The notes beneath the pieces are model-generated. The model saw nothing but the letters and a program-made list of their open reading frames with translations, was not told the origin of the DNA and did not search any database. A stretch of 64,000 bases of DNA from Aquabacterium sp. CECT 9606 (GTDB lineage Bacteria > Pseudomonadota > Gammaproteobacteria > Burkholderiales > Burkholderiaceae_C): assembly GCF_918741295.1 (NCBI RefSeq), contig NZ_CAKKNB010000004.1, positions 186,001 to 250,000 of the forward strand, in the 5' to 3' direction. Below are positions 17,995-26,265 of this stretch, piece by piece; position 1 is the first letter of the stretch, and each line of letters starts with the position of its first letter. The position numbers were made by a program, and so were the translations under genes.

Positions 17995-18477
17995 ATGAAC
18001 AAGAACGACGTTTCCATCGATGCATTTTTCAATCCCCAGGTGCCGGGCATTGACTACGGCGTGCTGGACTCCCTGGTGGGCTACGGGGTTCGCCGCGCGC
18101 AACTGGCCCTGAACGACCTGTTCATCCAGTCCCTCGCCCCGTGGAACATCACCCCGCCTCGGTTCTCGGCGCTGATCATCATTTCGCGCAACCCGGGCCT
18201 CAAGCTAACCCAGCTGGCCAAAGTGATGGGCATCGCCCGCTCCGGCGCGGTGATGTTGGTGGATGCCCTGGAGGATCTGGGCTATGTGGAGCGCCTGGAT
18301 GTCCCCGAAGACCGCCGCGCCTTTGGCCTGGCCTTGACCGCGAAAGGGCAGACCGACCTGGTGGCGATCACCCAGGCCGTGGTGCAGCAAGACCAGTTGG
18401 CCGCGCGGCCACTGGGGGCGGCCGGCACCGGGCAGTTGCTGGCCATGCTGCAGCAACTGGCCAACCCGAACCGGTGA
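17995..18477 (+). CDS. MarR-family transcriptional regulator
   Basis: Winged-helix regulator of 160 residues. The helix-turn-helix is seen in PPRFSALIIISRNPGLKLTQLAKVMGIARSGAVMLVDALEDLGYVER and the wing in DVPEDRRAFGLALTAKG, the MarR signature. It probably binds DNA as a dimer and responds to a small ligand. The gene is 17 bp upstream of glnS in the same direction, and may be co-transcribed, though a link in function is not obvious. Confidence 0.93.
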   Translation: MNKNDVSIDAFFNPQVPGIDYGVLDSLVGYGVRRAQLALNDLFIQSLAPWNITPPRFSALIIISRNPGLKLTQLAKVMGIARSGAVMLVDALEDLGYVERLDVPEDRRAFGLALTAKGQTDLVAITQAVVQQDQLAARPLGAAGTGQLLAMLQQLANPNR

Positions 18478-18494
18478 ATGAATAGAATCGGGGG

Positions 18495-20300
18495 ATGAAC
18501 GCTCCCCTTGATGATTCGACCCCCCACAAACCCAGCAACTTCCTGCGCGGCATCATTGACCGCGACCTGGAGCAGGGCACGTATGCCAGCCGCCGATGGG
18601 CCGGCACACCCGGTGACGCCCAACACCAACTGAGCGGGCAACCCGATCCGGCCAAGGTCCGCACCCGTTTCCCGCCCGAGCCCAACGGCTACCTGCATGT
18701 GGGCCATGCCAAGAGCATCTGCCTGAATTTTGGCCTGGCACGCGATTACGGCGGCGTCTGCCACATGCGCTTCGACGACACCAACCCTGAAAAAGAAGAA
18801 CAGGAATACGTCGACAGCATCCTGGACTCGGTCAAGTGGCTGGGCTTCGGCTGGCAATCGAACTTCAATGGCCAGCAGCAGGACCACCTCTACTACGCCA
18901 GCAATTACTTCGATTTCATGTACCGCGCGGCCGAAGCCCTGATCGGTGCTGGCCTGGCCTATGTGGACGAGCAGACCCCCGAAGAAATGCGCGCCAACCG
19001 CGGTGACTTCACCACGCCCGGCAAGGACAGCCCTTTCCGCTCGCGCACGCCCGAGCAGAACCTGGCCCGTTTCCGCGAAATGCGCGATGGCCAGCATGCC
19101 GACGGCAGCATGGTGCTGCGCGCCAAGATCGACATGGCCGCGCCGAACATCAACTTGCGCGACCCGGCCATCTACCGCATCCGCCGCGCCACCCACCACA
19201 ACACGGGCGACAAGTGGTGCATCTACCCGATGTACACCTTCGCGCACCCGATCGAAGACGCCCTGGAGCAGATCACGCATTCGATCTGCACGTTGGAGTT
19301 TGAGGACCAGCGCCCCTTCTATGACTGGCTGCTCGACCGACTGGCCGAACTGGGCCTGCTGCAACAACCCACGCCCAAGCAGTACGAATTCGCGCGTCTG
19401 AACCTCACCTACGTCATCACCAGCAAGCGCAAGCTCAAGCAACTGGTGGACGAAGGCACGGTTGAAGGTTGGGACGACCCGCGCATGCCTACCATCGTTG
19501 GCCTGCGCCGCCGTGGCTACACGCCCGAGGCCATCCAGCTGTTCTGCGAACGCATTGGCGTGACCAAGGCCGACAGCTGGATCGACTACAGCACGCTGGA
19601 CATCGCCTTGCGTGACGACCTGGAGAACAAGGCCCACCGTGGCATGGCCGTGCTCGATCCGGTCAAGCTGGTGCTGAACAACTGGGACGAGGTTTTTTCA
19701 AACGGCCACCTGGAGCCCTGCGCGCTGCCCGCCCTGCCGCACCCGCCCGAAGGCACTGAATCGCCAGTGCGCCACTTCACGCTGGGCAAGGAAGTGTGGA
19801 TCGAGCGCGAGGACTTCGAGGAAGTGCCGCCCAAGGGCTACAAGCGCCTCTTCCCCGGCAACAAGGTGCGCCTGAAGGGCGGCTACGTGATCGAGTGCAC
19901 CGGCTGCGCCAAAGACGCCGATGGCCGCGTGATCGAGGTTCACGCCACCGTGGTGCCCGACACCAAGAGTGGCACACCCGGCGCCGACAGCGTCAAGGTC
20001 AAGGCCGCCATCACCTGGGTTGGCGTGGCCGATGGCGTGGCCGCCGAGGTGCGCCTGTACGACCGCCTGTTCACCGATGCGCAACCGGATGCCGGTGGCA
20101 AGGACTTCCTGGCCAGCCTGAACCCCGACAGCAAGAAGGTCGTCACGGCCTTTGTGGAGCCTTCACTGGCCCAGGCCGCGCCTGACCAGAAGTTCCAGTT
20201 CGAGCGGCACGGCTATTTCGTGGCCGACCGCAAGGACCATGTGGCCGGCAAGCCCGTGTTCAACCGGGTGACGGGCTTGAAGGACAGCTGGGGCAAGTGA
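18495..20300 (+). CDS. glnS: Glutamine-tRNA ligase GlnS
   Basis: Class I aminoacyl-tRNA synthetase charging tRNA-Gln, 601 residues. The ATP-site motif is PPEPNGYLHVGHAKS, followed by the acidic DTNPEKEEQEYVDSI loop; the KMSKS-equivalent is VITSKRKL. The anticodon-binding beta-barrels occupy the C-terminal third (EVWIEREDFEEVPPKGYKRL). The length is slightly greater than the E. coli enzyme. The last 41 bp overlap the 3' end of the convergent PEP-CTERM gene. Confidence 0.98.
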   Translation: MNAPLDDSTPHKPSNFLRGIIDRDLEQGTYASRRWAGTPGDAQHQLSGQPDPAKVRTRFPPEPNGYLHVGHAKSICLNFGLARDYGGVCHMRFDDTNPEKEEQEYVDSILDSVKWLGFGWQSNFNGQQQDHLYYASNYFDFMYRAAEALIGAGLAYVDEQTPEEMRANRGDFTTPGKDSPFRSRTPEQNLARFREMRDGQHADGSMVLRAKIDMAAPNINLRDPAIYRIRRATHHNTGDKWCIYPMYTFAHPIEDALEQITHSICTLEFEDQRPFYDWLLDRLAELGLLQQPTPKQYEFARLNLTYVITSKRKLKQLVDEGTVEGWDDPRMPTIVGLRRRGYTPEAIQLFCERIGVTKADSWIDYSTLDIALRDDLENKAHRGMAVLDPVKLVLNNWDEVFSNGHLEPCALPALPHPPEGTESPVRHFTLGKEVWIEREDFEEVPPKGYKRLFPGNKVRLKGGYVIECTGCAKDADGRVIEVHATVVPDTKSGTPGADSVKVKAAITWVGVADGVAAEVRLYDRLFTDAQPDAGGKDFLASLNPDSKKVVTAFVEPSLAQAAPDQKFQFERHGYFVADRKDHVAGKPVFNRVTGLKDSWGK

Positions 20301-21279
20301 ATAGTGGTTTGCGACGCGAGAGGACGCCCAGCAAACCCAGCCCCACCAGCGCGATGACGTAGGACTCGGGCTCGGGCACCGGCATGGCCGACAGCACGAT
20401 CAGCTGCGACTGCGGATTGGCCGGGCCGAAACCGTCCTGGATCTGCTCGGCCACCAGGTAGATGGTGCCTTTCTCGTCCACGGTCACGCCTTCGATGCCG
20501 TTGTGGGGCAGCACGTTGGACAGGTCGAAGAAGCTCAGGACCTGGCCCTGGCGGTTCACCTCGACCAGCTTGCGCGAACCCAGGCTCAGCACCAGCAGAT
20601 TGTCGGCTGCGGCGGTGCCGGCCAACGCGTCCACGGGCGACAGCGTCTGCACATCGGACAAGGTCGACAGGCCCATCAGCGTGGGATCGAACAAGGTCGT
20701 CGTGTTGGCCACGCCGCCCAGGTTGTTGCCGAAGGTCAATGTTCCGCTGCGGATGTCCTCGGGCACGTCCTGCTTGACCATCACGAAGCTGCCGTTGCGT
20801 GGGTCGTGGCTGATGCCTTCGAGGCCATCGTTGCCCACGTTGGCATTGCTGATGGACACGGACGCGTTGGCCAGGTTGGCGGTGCCATTGGCGGCGTAGG
20901 TGAAGCGGTAGGCGTCGTACAGGCGCTCTTCGCTCACCACCAGCACGCCGTTGCCCAGGTAGGTCAGGCCCTCGGTGTCGTGCTTGCTGCTGCCGGTGTT
21001 GGACCAGTTGAAGGCCATGGTGCCGAGCGTCTGGCCCGTGAGCGAGACCTCGACCACACCCGTGCCTTCGTCACCGACGTAGAACAGGGTGCCGCGGTCG
21101 CGCGCGTAGGTGACGGCCGAGGCTTCCAGGCCCGACACACCCGTGCTGGTGTTGCCCAGGATGTCGAGCCCATAGGTGCCCGTGACCTGGTAGTTGCCAA
21201 GGTTGATGGAACTGGCCGCATGCGCGCCCAGGCTGGCCAGCGCGGCCACGAGGGCCATCGTCAAGTGTTTGATCTTCAT
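20260..21279 (-). CDS. PEP-CTERM protein with SdiA-regulated/esterase-like beta-propeller
   Basis: Exported protein of 339 residues with signal peptide MKIKHLTMALVAALASLGAHA. The body looks like the SdiA-regulated (phytase-like) propeller: LEASAVTYARDRGTLFYVGDEG, TEGLTYLGNGVLVVSEERL, GLEGISHDPRNGSFVMVKQD, NGIEGVTVDEKGTIYLVAE. Near the end is the PEP-CTERM sorting signal VPEPESYVIALVGLGLLG and a short LSRRK, recognised by exosortase. Unusually, about 15 more residues rich in Pro, Ser and Cys follow, encoded antisense to glnS. The enzyme activity is unknown. Confidence 0.88.
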   Translation of the reverse strand: MKIKHLTMALVAALASLGAHAASSINLGNYQVTGTYGLDILGNTSTGVSGLEASAVTYARDRGTLFYVGDEGTGVVEVSLTGQTLGTMAFNWSNTGSSKHDTEGLTYLGNGVLVVSEERLYDAYRFTYAANGTANLANASVSISNANVGNDGLEGISHDPRNGSFVMVKQDVPEDIRSGTLTFGNNLGGVANTTTLFDPTLMGLSTLSDVQTLSPVDALAGTAAADNLLVLSLGSRKLVEVNRQGQVLSFFDLSNVLPHNGIEGVTVDEKGTIYLVAEQIQDGFGPANPQSQLIVLSAMPVPEPESYVIALVGLGLLGVLSRRKPLFTCPSCPSSPSPG

Positions 21280-21303
21280 GGTGTGCGTGCCTTCGCCGAG
21301 TGA

Positions 21304-21999
21304 TCAGCGCTGTTGGCGCTTGCGAGCCATCACACCGAACAGGCCGAGGGCGGCCAGCGCGAGCACGTAGCTTTCGGGTTCGGGCACGGCGGCGATGCTG
21401 CCGGGCGAGCCGATCTCGATGGCATGGTTGGCCGCCGCGAAGGCGCCGTTGACACCGACCACGCTCAACTGTGTGATGGTGGTGTTGTTCAGCCCGATGG
21501 CGTTGTCGAAGGTCTGGTAAGGCGAGGTGGCGTCAGAAGCGCCGAACACCACATTGGCCTGCAGCACGTTGCTGGCGTTGTAGATGTTGACCGCGTCACC
21601 CGACTGGCTCAGGCCCACGCCGCTGCCGGTGTAGGTGCCGATCTGCAAGCCGGCGGGTGCGTTCGCACCGAACCAGGTGCTCAGGAAGCTGGCCGAGGCG
21701 GCGGTCTCGGTGAAGATCACTGACTCACCGGCCTTGATGGTGGAGATGCCGACCAGCGACACCTTGGCGCTGCCATTGGAGCTGTCGTCCATCTTCCAGC
21801 CGCTGATGCTGATATCGCTGCTGCCGAAGTTGGTCAACTCGAACCAGTCGGTGGCATAGGGGATGGCCGGGTTGCTGGCGCTGCTGCCCCAGGGGGCAAC
21901 TTCGGTGACGCGGATCTGGGCCTGGGCCGTGGCGGCGGTGTCCAAGCTCAAGGCCAGGACGGTCGCGGCCAGCAAGGCCTTCTTCTGAACTGCTTTCAT
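21304..21999 (-). CDS. PEP-CTERM protein with lamin-tail-like domain
   Basis: Exported protein of 231 residues. The signal peptide is MKAVQKKALLAATVLALSLD with Ala-rich cleavage site. The body, beginning IRVTEVAPWGSSASNPAIPYATDWFELTN and continuing ISGWKMDDSS, is a lamin-tail (LTD) beta-sandwich as found in many surface proteins. The C-terminus VPEPESYVLALAALGLFGVMARKRQ is a standard PEP-CTERM signal. The start at 21999 has GGAG six bases upstream. It lies 24 bp before the other PEP-CTERM gene and is likely co-transcribed with it. Its role, probably in the extracellular matrix, is inferred. Confidence 0.9.
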   Translation of the reverse strand: MKAVQKKALLAATVLALSLDTAATAQAQIRVTEVAPWGSSASNPAIPYATDWFELTNFGSSDISISGWKMDDSSNGSAKVSLVGISTIKAGESVIFTETAASASFLSTWFGANAPAGLQIGTYTGSGVGLSQSGDAVNIYNASNVLQANVVFGASDATSPYQTFDNAIGLNNTTITQLSVVGVNGAFAAANHAIEIGSPGSIAAVPEPESYVLALAALGLFGVMARKRQQR

Positions 22000-22084
22000 C
22001 GACAACTCCAATTGAACGCATGACAAAGGGTGAAGCCCGGCAGCTTGTCGTTCGCGTGTGTCGGCGTGATGACTGCAGGACTGG

Positions 22085-23050
22085 TCAGTCGTTCACGGGC
22101 AGCCAGATCTCGGTGTGCAGTTTTTCAGGCGGCGTGGTCTGCGGGGTGTTGATGCACAGCTCCATGGGCGGCACGTCACGCAGGGTGAGGTTTGAAGACG
22201 GCAGCCAGTCGGCGTAGATGGCGTCCCAGGCTTGGTACAACGTGGTGTAAGGCCCGATGTGCGTGAACACGGCGTAGCGGCCCGGCTCCAGGGTCTGCCA
22301 GGCCAGTGTGCCGCTCAAGGGCAGGTCGGGTTGCTGGCTGGTGCCCTGGCCGCTGGCCATCTCGTGGCCAAACACGATGCCGGCCACGTAGCGGCAATGC
22401 GGGTCATCGGGGCCCTGGTGCTCGTCGGGCACGATGCTGATGAAGCTGCGCGCCTGCGCCATCAGGCCAGTGGGCACCACGGCGGCCATCAATTCGCCAA
22501 AGGCGCTTTGGGCGGCGCGGGTCATGGTGTTGGCGACCATGCCGCGCGCGGTGGCGGTGAGGGCCTGGATGCCCGGGGGCAGGGTGGTGAAGCGGGTGAC
22601 TTGCATGGTGGGGGTTCCTGTTTGGTGAATGGAGGGAATGAGGTGCTGCAGCCGATCGGGCGTCAGCAGGCTGGTCCAGGGCGCGCTGTCGCCCCGGCGC
22701 ACGGCGGTGGGCGTGGTGTCCAGTTCGCGCCGCATGGCCTTGGCCAAGGCCTGGGCCGATTCGTAGCCTGCCGCCAGCGCGATTTCCAGCACCGGCTCGG
22801 GGCCGCTGACCAGCAGCGCGCAGGCACGTTGCAGACGGCGCCACGTGACGTAGCTGGCGACGCTGCAGCCTACTTGCGCCTGGAACATGCGGTGGAAGTG
22901 GTGGCGCGACATCGCGGCCTGGTCGGCCAGGGTGTGGGCATCGAGCACCTGGTCGAGGTGCGCGTCCACGTAGGCCAGGGAGCGCGAGATCAGGGCGGCG
23001 GTGCGTTGGGGTGGGGCGGCGGGTGGGCGCCGTTTGCTGCTTCGTGACAT
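22085..23050 (-). CDS. AraC-family regulator with GyrI-like effector domain
   Basis: Regulator of 321 residues. An N-terminal double helix-turn-helix of the AraC/XylS type (LIARSL-like YVDAHLDQVLDAHTLADQAAMSRHHFHRMFQ, then RRLQRACALLV...LEIALAAGYESAQALAKAMRRE) is followed by a GyrI-like ligand-binding domain from about residue 150 (MQVTRFTTLPPGIQALTATARG to EIWLPV). This domain order is that of the Rob/SbmC-type regulators that bind small amphipathic compounds. The start MSRSSKRRPP at 23050 is preferred. Targets are unknown; it is divergent from a small Cys-rich protein. Confidence 0.9.
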   Translation of the reverse strand: MSRSSKRRPPAAPPQRTAALISRSLAYVDAHLDQVLDAHTLADQAAMSRHHFHRMFQAQVGCSVASYVTWRRLQRACALLVSGPEPVLEIALAAGYESAQALAKAMRRELDTTPTAVRRGDSAPWTSLLTPDRLQHLIPSIHQTGTPTMQVTRFTTLPPGIQALTATARGMVANTMTRAAQSAFGELMAAVVPTGLMAQARSFISIVPDEHQGPDDPHCRYVAGIVFGHEMASGQGTSQQPDLPLSGTLAWQTLEPGRYAVFTHIGPYTTLYQAWDAIYADWLPSSNLTLRDVPPMELCINTPQTTPPEKLHTEIWLPVND

Positions 23051-23114
23051 GGGAGGGGATTCTGTCCGCGCCTGGCCAATGCCGTGTGTCCGCATGTGCG
23101 CGAAAATAGCCGCC

Positions 23115-23294
23115 ATGAGCACCGATTCCGCCATCCCCGACACCGACCCGATGCCTTTGCCGCCCGAGCAGCCTGACCTCGACGCCTGCTGCGGCAATGG
23201 CTGCGAGCCCTGTATCTTCGACCTCCACGACATGGCCATGGACGACTACCGGCAGGCCTTGCGGGCCTGGCAGGCGCGCCACAATGGCGCTTGA
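23115..23294 (+). CDS. Small oxidoreductase-like (PF09791-type) protein
   Basis: A 59-residue protein with the short motif DACCGNGCEPCIFDLHDMAMDDYRQAL. The CCGxGCxPC pattern is that of the oxidoreductase-like N-terminal domain found alone in many proteobacteria, probably a metal- or redox-active knuckle. The function is unknown. The ATG at 23115 is chosen because the domain starts soon after; upstream codons overlap the regulator gene's promoter. Confidence 0.8.
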   Translation: MSTDSAIPDTDPMPLPPEQPDLDACCGNGCEPCIFDLHDMAMDDYRQALRAWQARHNGA

Positions 23295-23329
23295 GCGCAC
23301 CATGCGGCACTTCGCTCAACCCCGCGTGA

Positions 23330-24205
23330 TCAGAAGCCCTCGACGGTGAAACGGCTGAACTCGCCCTGGTTGATGCCGCCCTTCACCATCGGGTCGTAAC
23401 GCATGTCCTCGTCCAGGAAGCGCTTGAGCCAGGCCACGGCCGATTTGCCCATGGTGTTCAGGTTGGCCTCGCTGGTCAGGAAGGTGGCGCACAGGTGGCC
23501 GGTGTCCTTGACCTCGATTTCAGCCCGGGGCAGATTGCCGGGCAAGCTGGCGTAGAAAGCGTCGGAGTGCGCCTTGTTGGGCGCAATGCCGTCGGTCTGG
23601 CAGGCCACGACCAAGGTCGGTGTCTTGACCCCTGGAAAGCTTTTGACGGTGTGCCAGGGCTGAAGGGCCACCGCGGCCTTCAGGCTTGGGTCAACGAGCA
23701 TGGCTGACAAGGCGGCGCCACCGCCCATGGAGTTGCCCATGATGGCGCGGCGCGAAGGATCGGCCACCGAGGCGTAAGGCACTTGGCCACCCCGGGCGAG
23801 TTGGGCCACGTGCGCCAGGCCCACCGCCAACTGTGCCGCGCGTGCTTCGGGAAAGTCGGCCCGGCCCACGCTGTCAAGGCTGGCCACGATGAAGCCATGC
23901 GATGCGATCTTCTGGACCAGCTTGGCGTACACGGCCTGGAAGGCCAGGAAGCCGGGCATCATCGCCACGATGCCGAAGGTTTCGCCTGAAGAGGCCTTGG
24001 GGTAGTAGACGGTGCCGCCGCCGTAGCCCTTGGCTTCTGCGTCGGCATTGGGGATTGAGTAGTCGCTGACCTCGTAGGGGCCGGCTTCATTGAGCTTGGC
24101 TGCAATGGGCGCTGGGCCGTGTTGGGCGGCGGTGGCGGGAAGTGATGTCAACAAGGCTGTTGCGGAGGCGATGGCTGCCAGCAGTTTGCGGGGTAGGGGT
24201 TTCAT
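23330..24205 (-). CDS. Exported serine hydrolase resembling PETase/cutinase polyester hydrolases
   Basis: Secreted alpha/beta hydrolase of 291 residues, close to the length of the Ideonella PETase. Signal peptide MKPLPRKLLAAIASATALLTS with cleavage near ATAA. The mature part begins GPYEVSDYSI and shows GYGGGTVYYP, MMPGFLAFQ, IASHGFIVASLD, MGNSMGGGAAL and PSLKAAVALQPW, which line up with PETase-type enzymes. Predicted triad: Ser159, Asp205 (ACQTDGIAP) and His237 (TGHLC). Cys202 and Cys239 occupy the sites of the disulfide that marks PETases; the second, C-terminal cutinase disulfide is missing. The residue before Ser159 is Asn where PETase has Trp, and Phe86 replaces the oxyanion Tyr. Polyester activity is possible but not shown; a dienelactone-hydrolase-like lipase is the alternative. 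Confidence 0.82.
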   Translation of the reverse strand: MKPLPRKLLAAIASATALLTSLPATAAQHGPAPIAAKLNEAGPYEVSDYSIPNADAEAKGYGGGTVYYPKASSGETFGIVAMMPGFLAFQAVYAKLVQKIASHGFIVASLDSVGRADFPEARAAQLAVGLAHVAQLARGGQVPYASVADPSRRAIMGNSMGGGAALSAMLVDPSLKAAVALQPWHTVKSFPGVKTPTLVVACQTDGIAPNKAHSDAFYASLPGNLPRAEIEVKDTGHLCATFLTSEANLNTMGKSAVAWLKRFLDEDMRYDPMVKGGINQGEFSRFTVEGF

Positions 24206-24243
24206 CGTGGGGCTGATTGTGTGGTTGGGTCAACAGCCTTCAG

Positions 24244-24495
24244 TCACTTGTAAAACGCTTCGACCTTGCCCTTCAAGGTGAGCAGCAGGGGCTTGCCTTT
24301 GCGGTCGACCTTTTTGCCGGCGGGCACCTTGATCCAGCCCTCGCTGACACAGTATTCTTCGACGTCGAAGCGCTCTTTTTCATTGAAGCGGATGCCGATG
24401 TCACGCTCGAACACAGCGGCGTTGTAATGCGCGCTGCGCGGGTCGATGGACAGGCGGTCGGGCAGGCTGGGGGTGTGTAGAGAAGCTTCGTTCAT
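24244..24495 (-). CDS. DUF3297 family protein
   Basis: Conserved small protein of 83 residues of unknown function. The pattern PDRLSIDPRSAHYNAAVFERDIGIRFNEKER, then VEEYCVSEGWIKVPAGK and RKGKPLLLTLKGKVEAFY, is that of DUF3297. No signal or membrane segment. It lies 38 bp upstream of the PETase-like hydrolase on the same strand and could share its transcript. Confidence 0.88.
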   Translation of the reverse strand: MNEASLHTPSLPDRLSIDPRSAHYNAAVFERDIGIRFNEKERFDVEEYCVSEGWIKVPAGKKVDRKGKPLLLTLKGKVEAFYK

Positions 24496-24645
24496 GGGGC
24501 CTCATGGTGGGTTGCGGGCAATGGTCGCCATTTTCGCGGATTTCCACGGGCAGGCCATTTACAAAGGGAAGCAGTCTTCAGCTTGATGAACTCGCCAGCC
24601 CCTGTACGATGCTTTTTGTCATTAAAAACTTCAGGGTGAATCCAC

Positions 24646-25758
24646 ATGTCGACCACATTGCTAAGCCGCAACATGGGCCTGCGCCGAAAATTACTGGCCT
24701 TCGTGGCTGCCACAGGTTTGGCGGCCAGCGCTCAAGCCGCCACTTCCCCGCCTTACCGATTCGTGGAGCTGGGCGTGGAGGGCGGGGAATATGCCTCGGG
24801 CTGGGTGGCGGGCATCAACAACGTTGGACAAGCAGTTGGCGGGTCCTGGGTCGCGGACGTCACCTCGACCATGGTCTGGACTGAAACCTCCGCCATGCAG
24901 GTGAGCAGTTACAGCGGGGGCTTGGCCATCAATGACCTGGGTGCAGGCGTTGGTTATAACTCCAGCAGACGTGGAAACCAGGCGAGCTATTGGGACAACT
25001 CTGTTGTTCAGCAATTGCGGTCACCCGGCGATATCAACGATGAAAGCCAGGCGGAAAGCATCAACCTTTCTGGCCAGATTGTGGGCACGGGCAGTGTCAG
25101 TGGCACCGCGCATGCGCTGGTTTGGCAATCGCACAGTGCCCAAGCCGCCATCCTGCCGTCCGTGGGCGGGGCGCACCTTGGCAGCAGCGCGTCCGCCATC
25201 AATGACGCCGGGCTGGTGGTGGGACGCAGCGAGATGGATTTCTCCCAGGGTCGAGCCACGCTGTGGACAAGTGGCGTGCCGACAGACCTGGGCGTGCTCC
25301 ATGAAGGCGATGGCAGTGCGGCGTTCGACATCAACAATGCCGGTCAGATCATCGGGGATAGCGGTGGCCACGCCGTGCGCTGGGACAACGGCAACATCAC
25401 GGAACTTGGTTTGCTCGCCGGGTCTGTCTCCGGTGCTGCCGGGGACATCAACAACCTGGGCCAGATCGTCGGAAGCAGCTACAAAGGCGGGCAAGCCGTC
25501 GCGACGTTGTGGGACGGTCAGAGCGTCATCGACCTCAACCAATATGCAGAAGGGTCGGAGTGGGTGCTCGTCAATGCCGTGGGCATCAATGACCAGGGGT
25601 GGGTCGTTGGCAACGCGCAGCATGTTGTTTCAGGGGTGTCCAGACCTTATATGCTGATCCCAAGCTCGGTGCCTGAGCCCAATGCGGTCGTTCTGTCTTT
25701 GTTGGGGGGTGGGGCGCTGGCGCTTGCATGGCGCCGAAAGAAGAAAACCCCGGTCTGA
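24646..25758 (+). CDS. PEP-CTERM protein with HAF repeats
   Basis: Exported protein of 370 residues. Signal peptide within the first 31 residues, ending ASAQAA. The body is built of repeated units of the extracellular HAF type, each with INxxGxxVG (AINDLGAGVG, NLSGQIVGT, INDAGLVVG, INNAGQIIG, INNLGQIVG, INDQGWVVG). The C-terminus VPEPNAVVLSLLGGGALALAWRRKKK is a PEP-CTERM sorting signal. Such proteins are sorted by exosortase to the cell surface or matrix. The exact function is unknown. Confidence 0.88.
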   Translation: MSTTLLSRNMGLRRKLLAFVAATGLAASAQAATSPPYRFVELGVEGGEYASGWVAGINNVGQAVGGSWVADVTSTMVWTETSAMQVSSYSGGLAINDLGAGVGYNSSRRGNQASYWDNSVVQQLRSPGDINDESQAESINLSGQIVGTGSVSGTAHALVWQSHSAQAAILPSVGGAHLGSSASAINDAGLVVGRSEMDFSQGRATLWTSGVPTDLGVLHEGDGSAAFDINNAGQIIGDSGGHAVRWDNGNITELGLLAGSVSGAAGDINNLGQIVGSSYKGGQAVATLWDGQSVIDLNQYAEGSEWVLVNAVGINDQGWVVGNAQHVVSGVSRPYMLIPSSVPEPNAVVLSLLGGGALALAWRRKKKTPV

Positions 25759-25791
25759 TTGTTTTTGCAGATCGGGGTTGGGCAACCTTCC

Positions 25792-26265
25792 TCAGGCTAC
25801 TTTCACGGCCTTCACCTGCGGCGCCACGGTACCGACGGTCCAGGCCAGGCGTCGATAGGCATCACCACCGACGTCATGGTGGATCAGGTCCACGCGATCG
25901 CGCTGCAGGGCGTCAAGCACCCAGCTGACGTTGGCATCGCCCACCGGGCGCCGGTGCGACAGGGTGGGGAACATGTTGCCGCCGCCATAGACGTAGGCCT
26001 TGCACAGCTGGGGGGCAAAGCCCTCGGTCTTGAGCAACTGGTACATGGTGGCCAGGGCCGTGCTGGCGTGGGAGGTGGTGAGCCGCGCTTTGGCGTTGGC
26101 CGAATGCGCGTGCACGATGTGGCACATCGCGCCCACCGTGCGGTGTGGGTCGGTCAGGATGATGGCCACACACGAGCCCAACAGGGTTTCGATCCGGTCA
26201 CCACGGTGGGCGCACACAACATCGCCGGGGTGCAAAAAGGTGTGGAAGCACTGTTCCGCCATCAC
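25792..26265 (-). CDS. cheD: Chemoreceptor glutamine deamidase CheD
   Basis: Deamidates specific glutamines of chemoreceptors, adjusting their methylation sites, and interacts with CheC in some bacteria. The protein has 157 residues. The catalytic Cys is 32 in LLGSCVAI and His49 in AMCHIVHAHS, spaced as in known CheD proteins; the GGGNMFP motif is also typical. The start overlaps the cheR stop by 4 bp. It is the last gene of the chemoreceptor-cheR-cheD unit. Confidence 0.96.
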   Translation of the reverse strand: MMAEQCFHTFLHPGDVVCAHRGDRIETLLGSCVAIILTDPHRTVGAMCHIVHAHSANAKARLTTSHASTALATMYQLLKTEGFAPQLCKAYVYGGGNMFPTLSHRRPVGDANVSWVLDALQRDRVDLIHHDVGGDAYRRLAWTVGTVAPQVKAVKVA

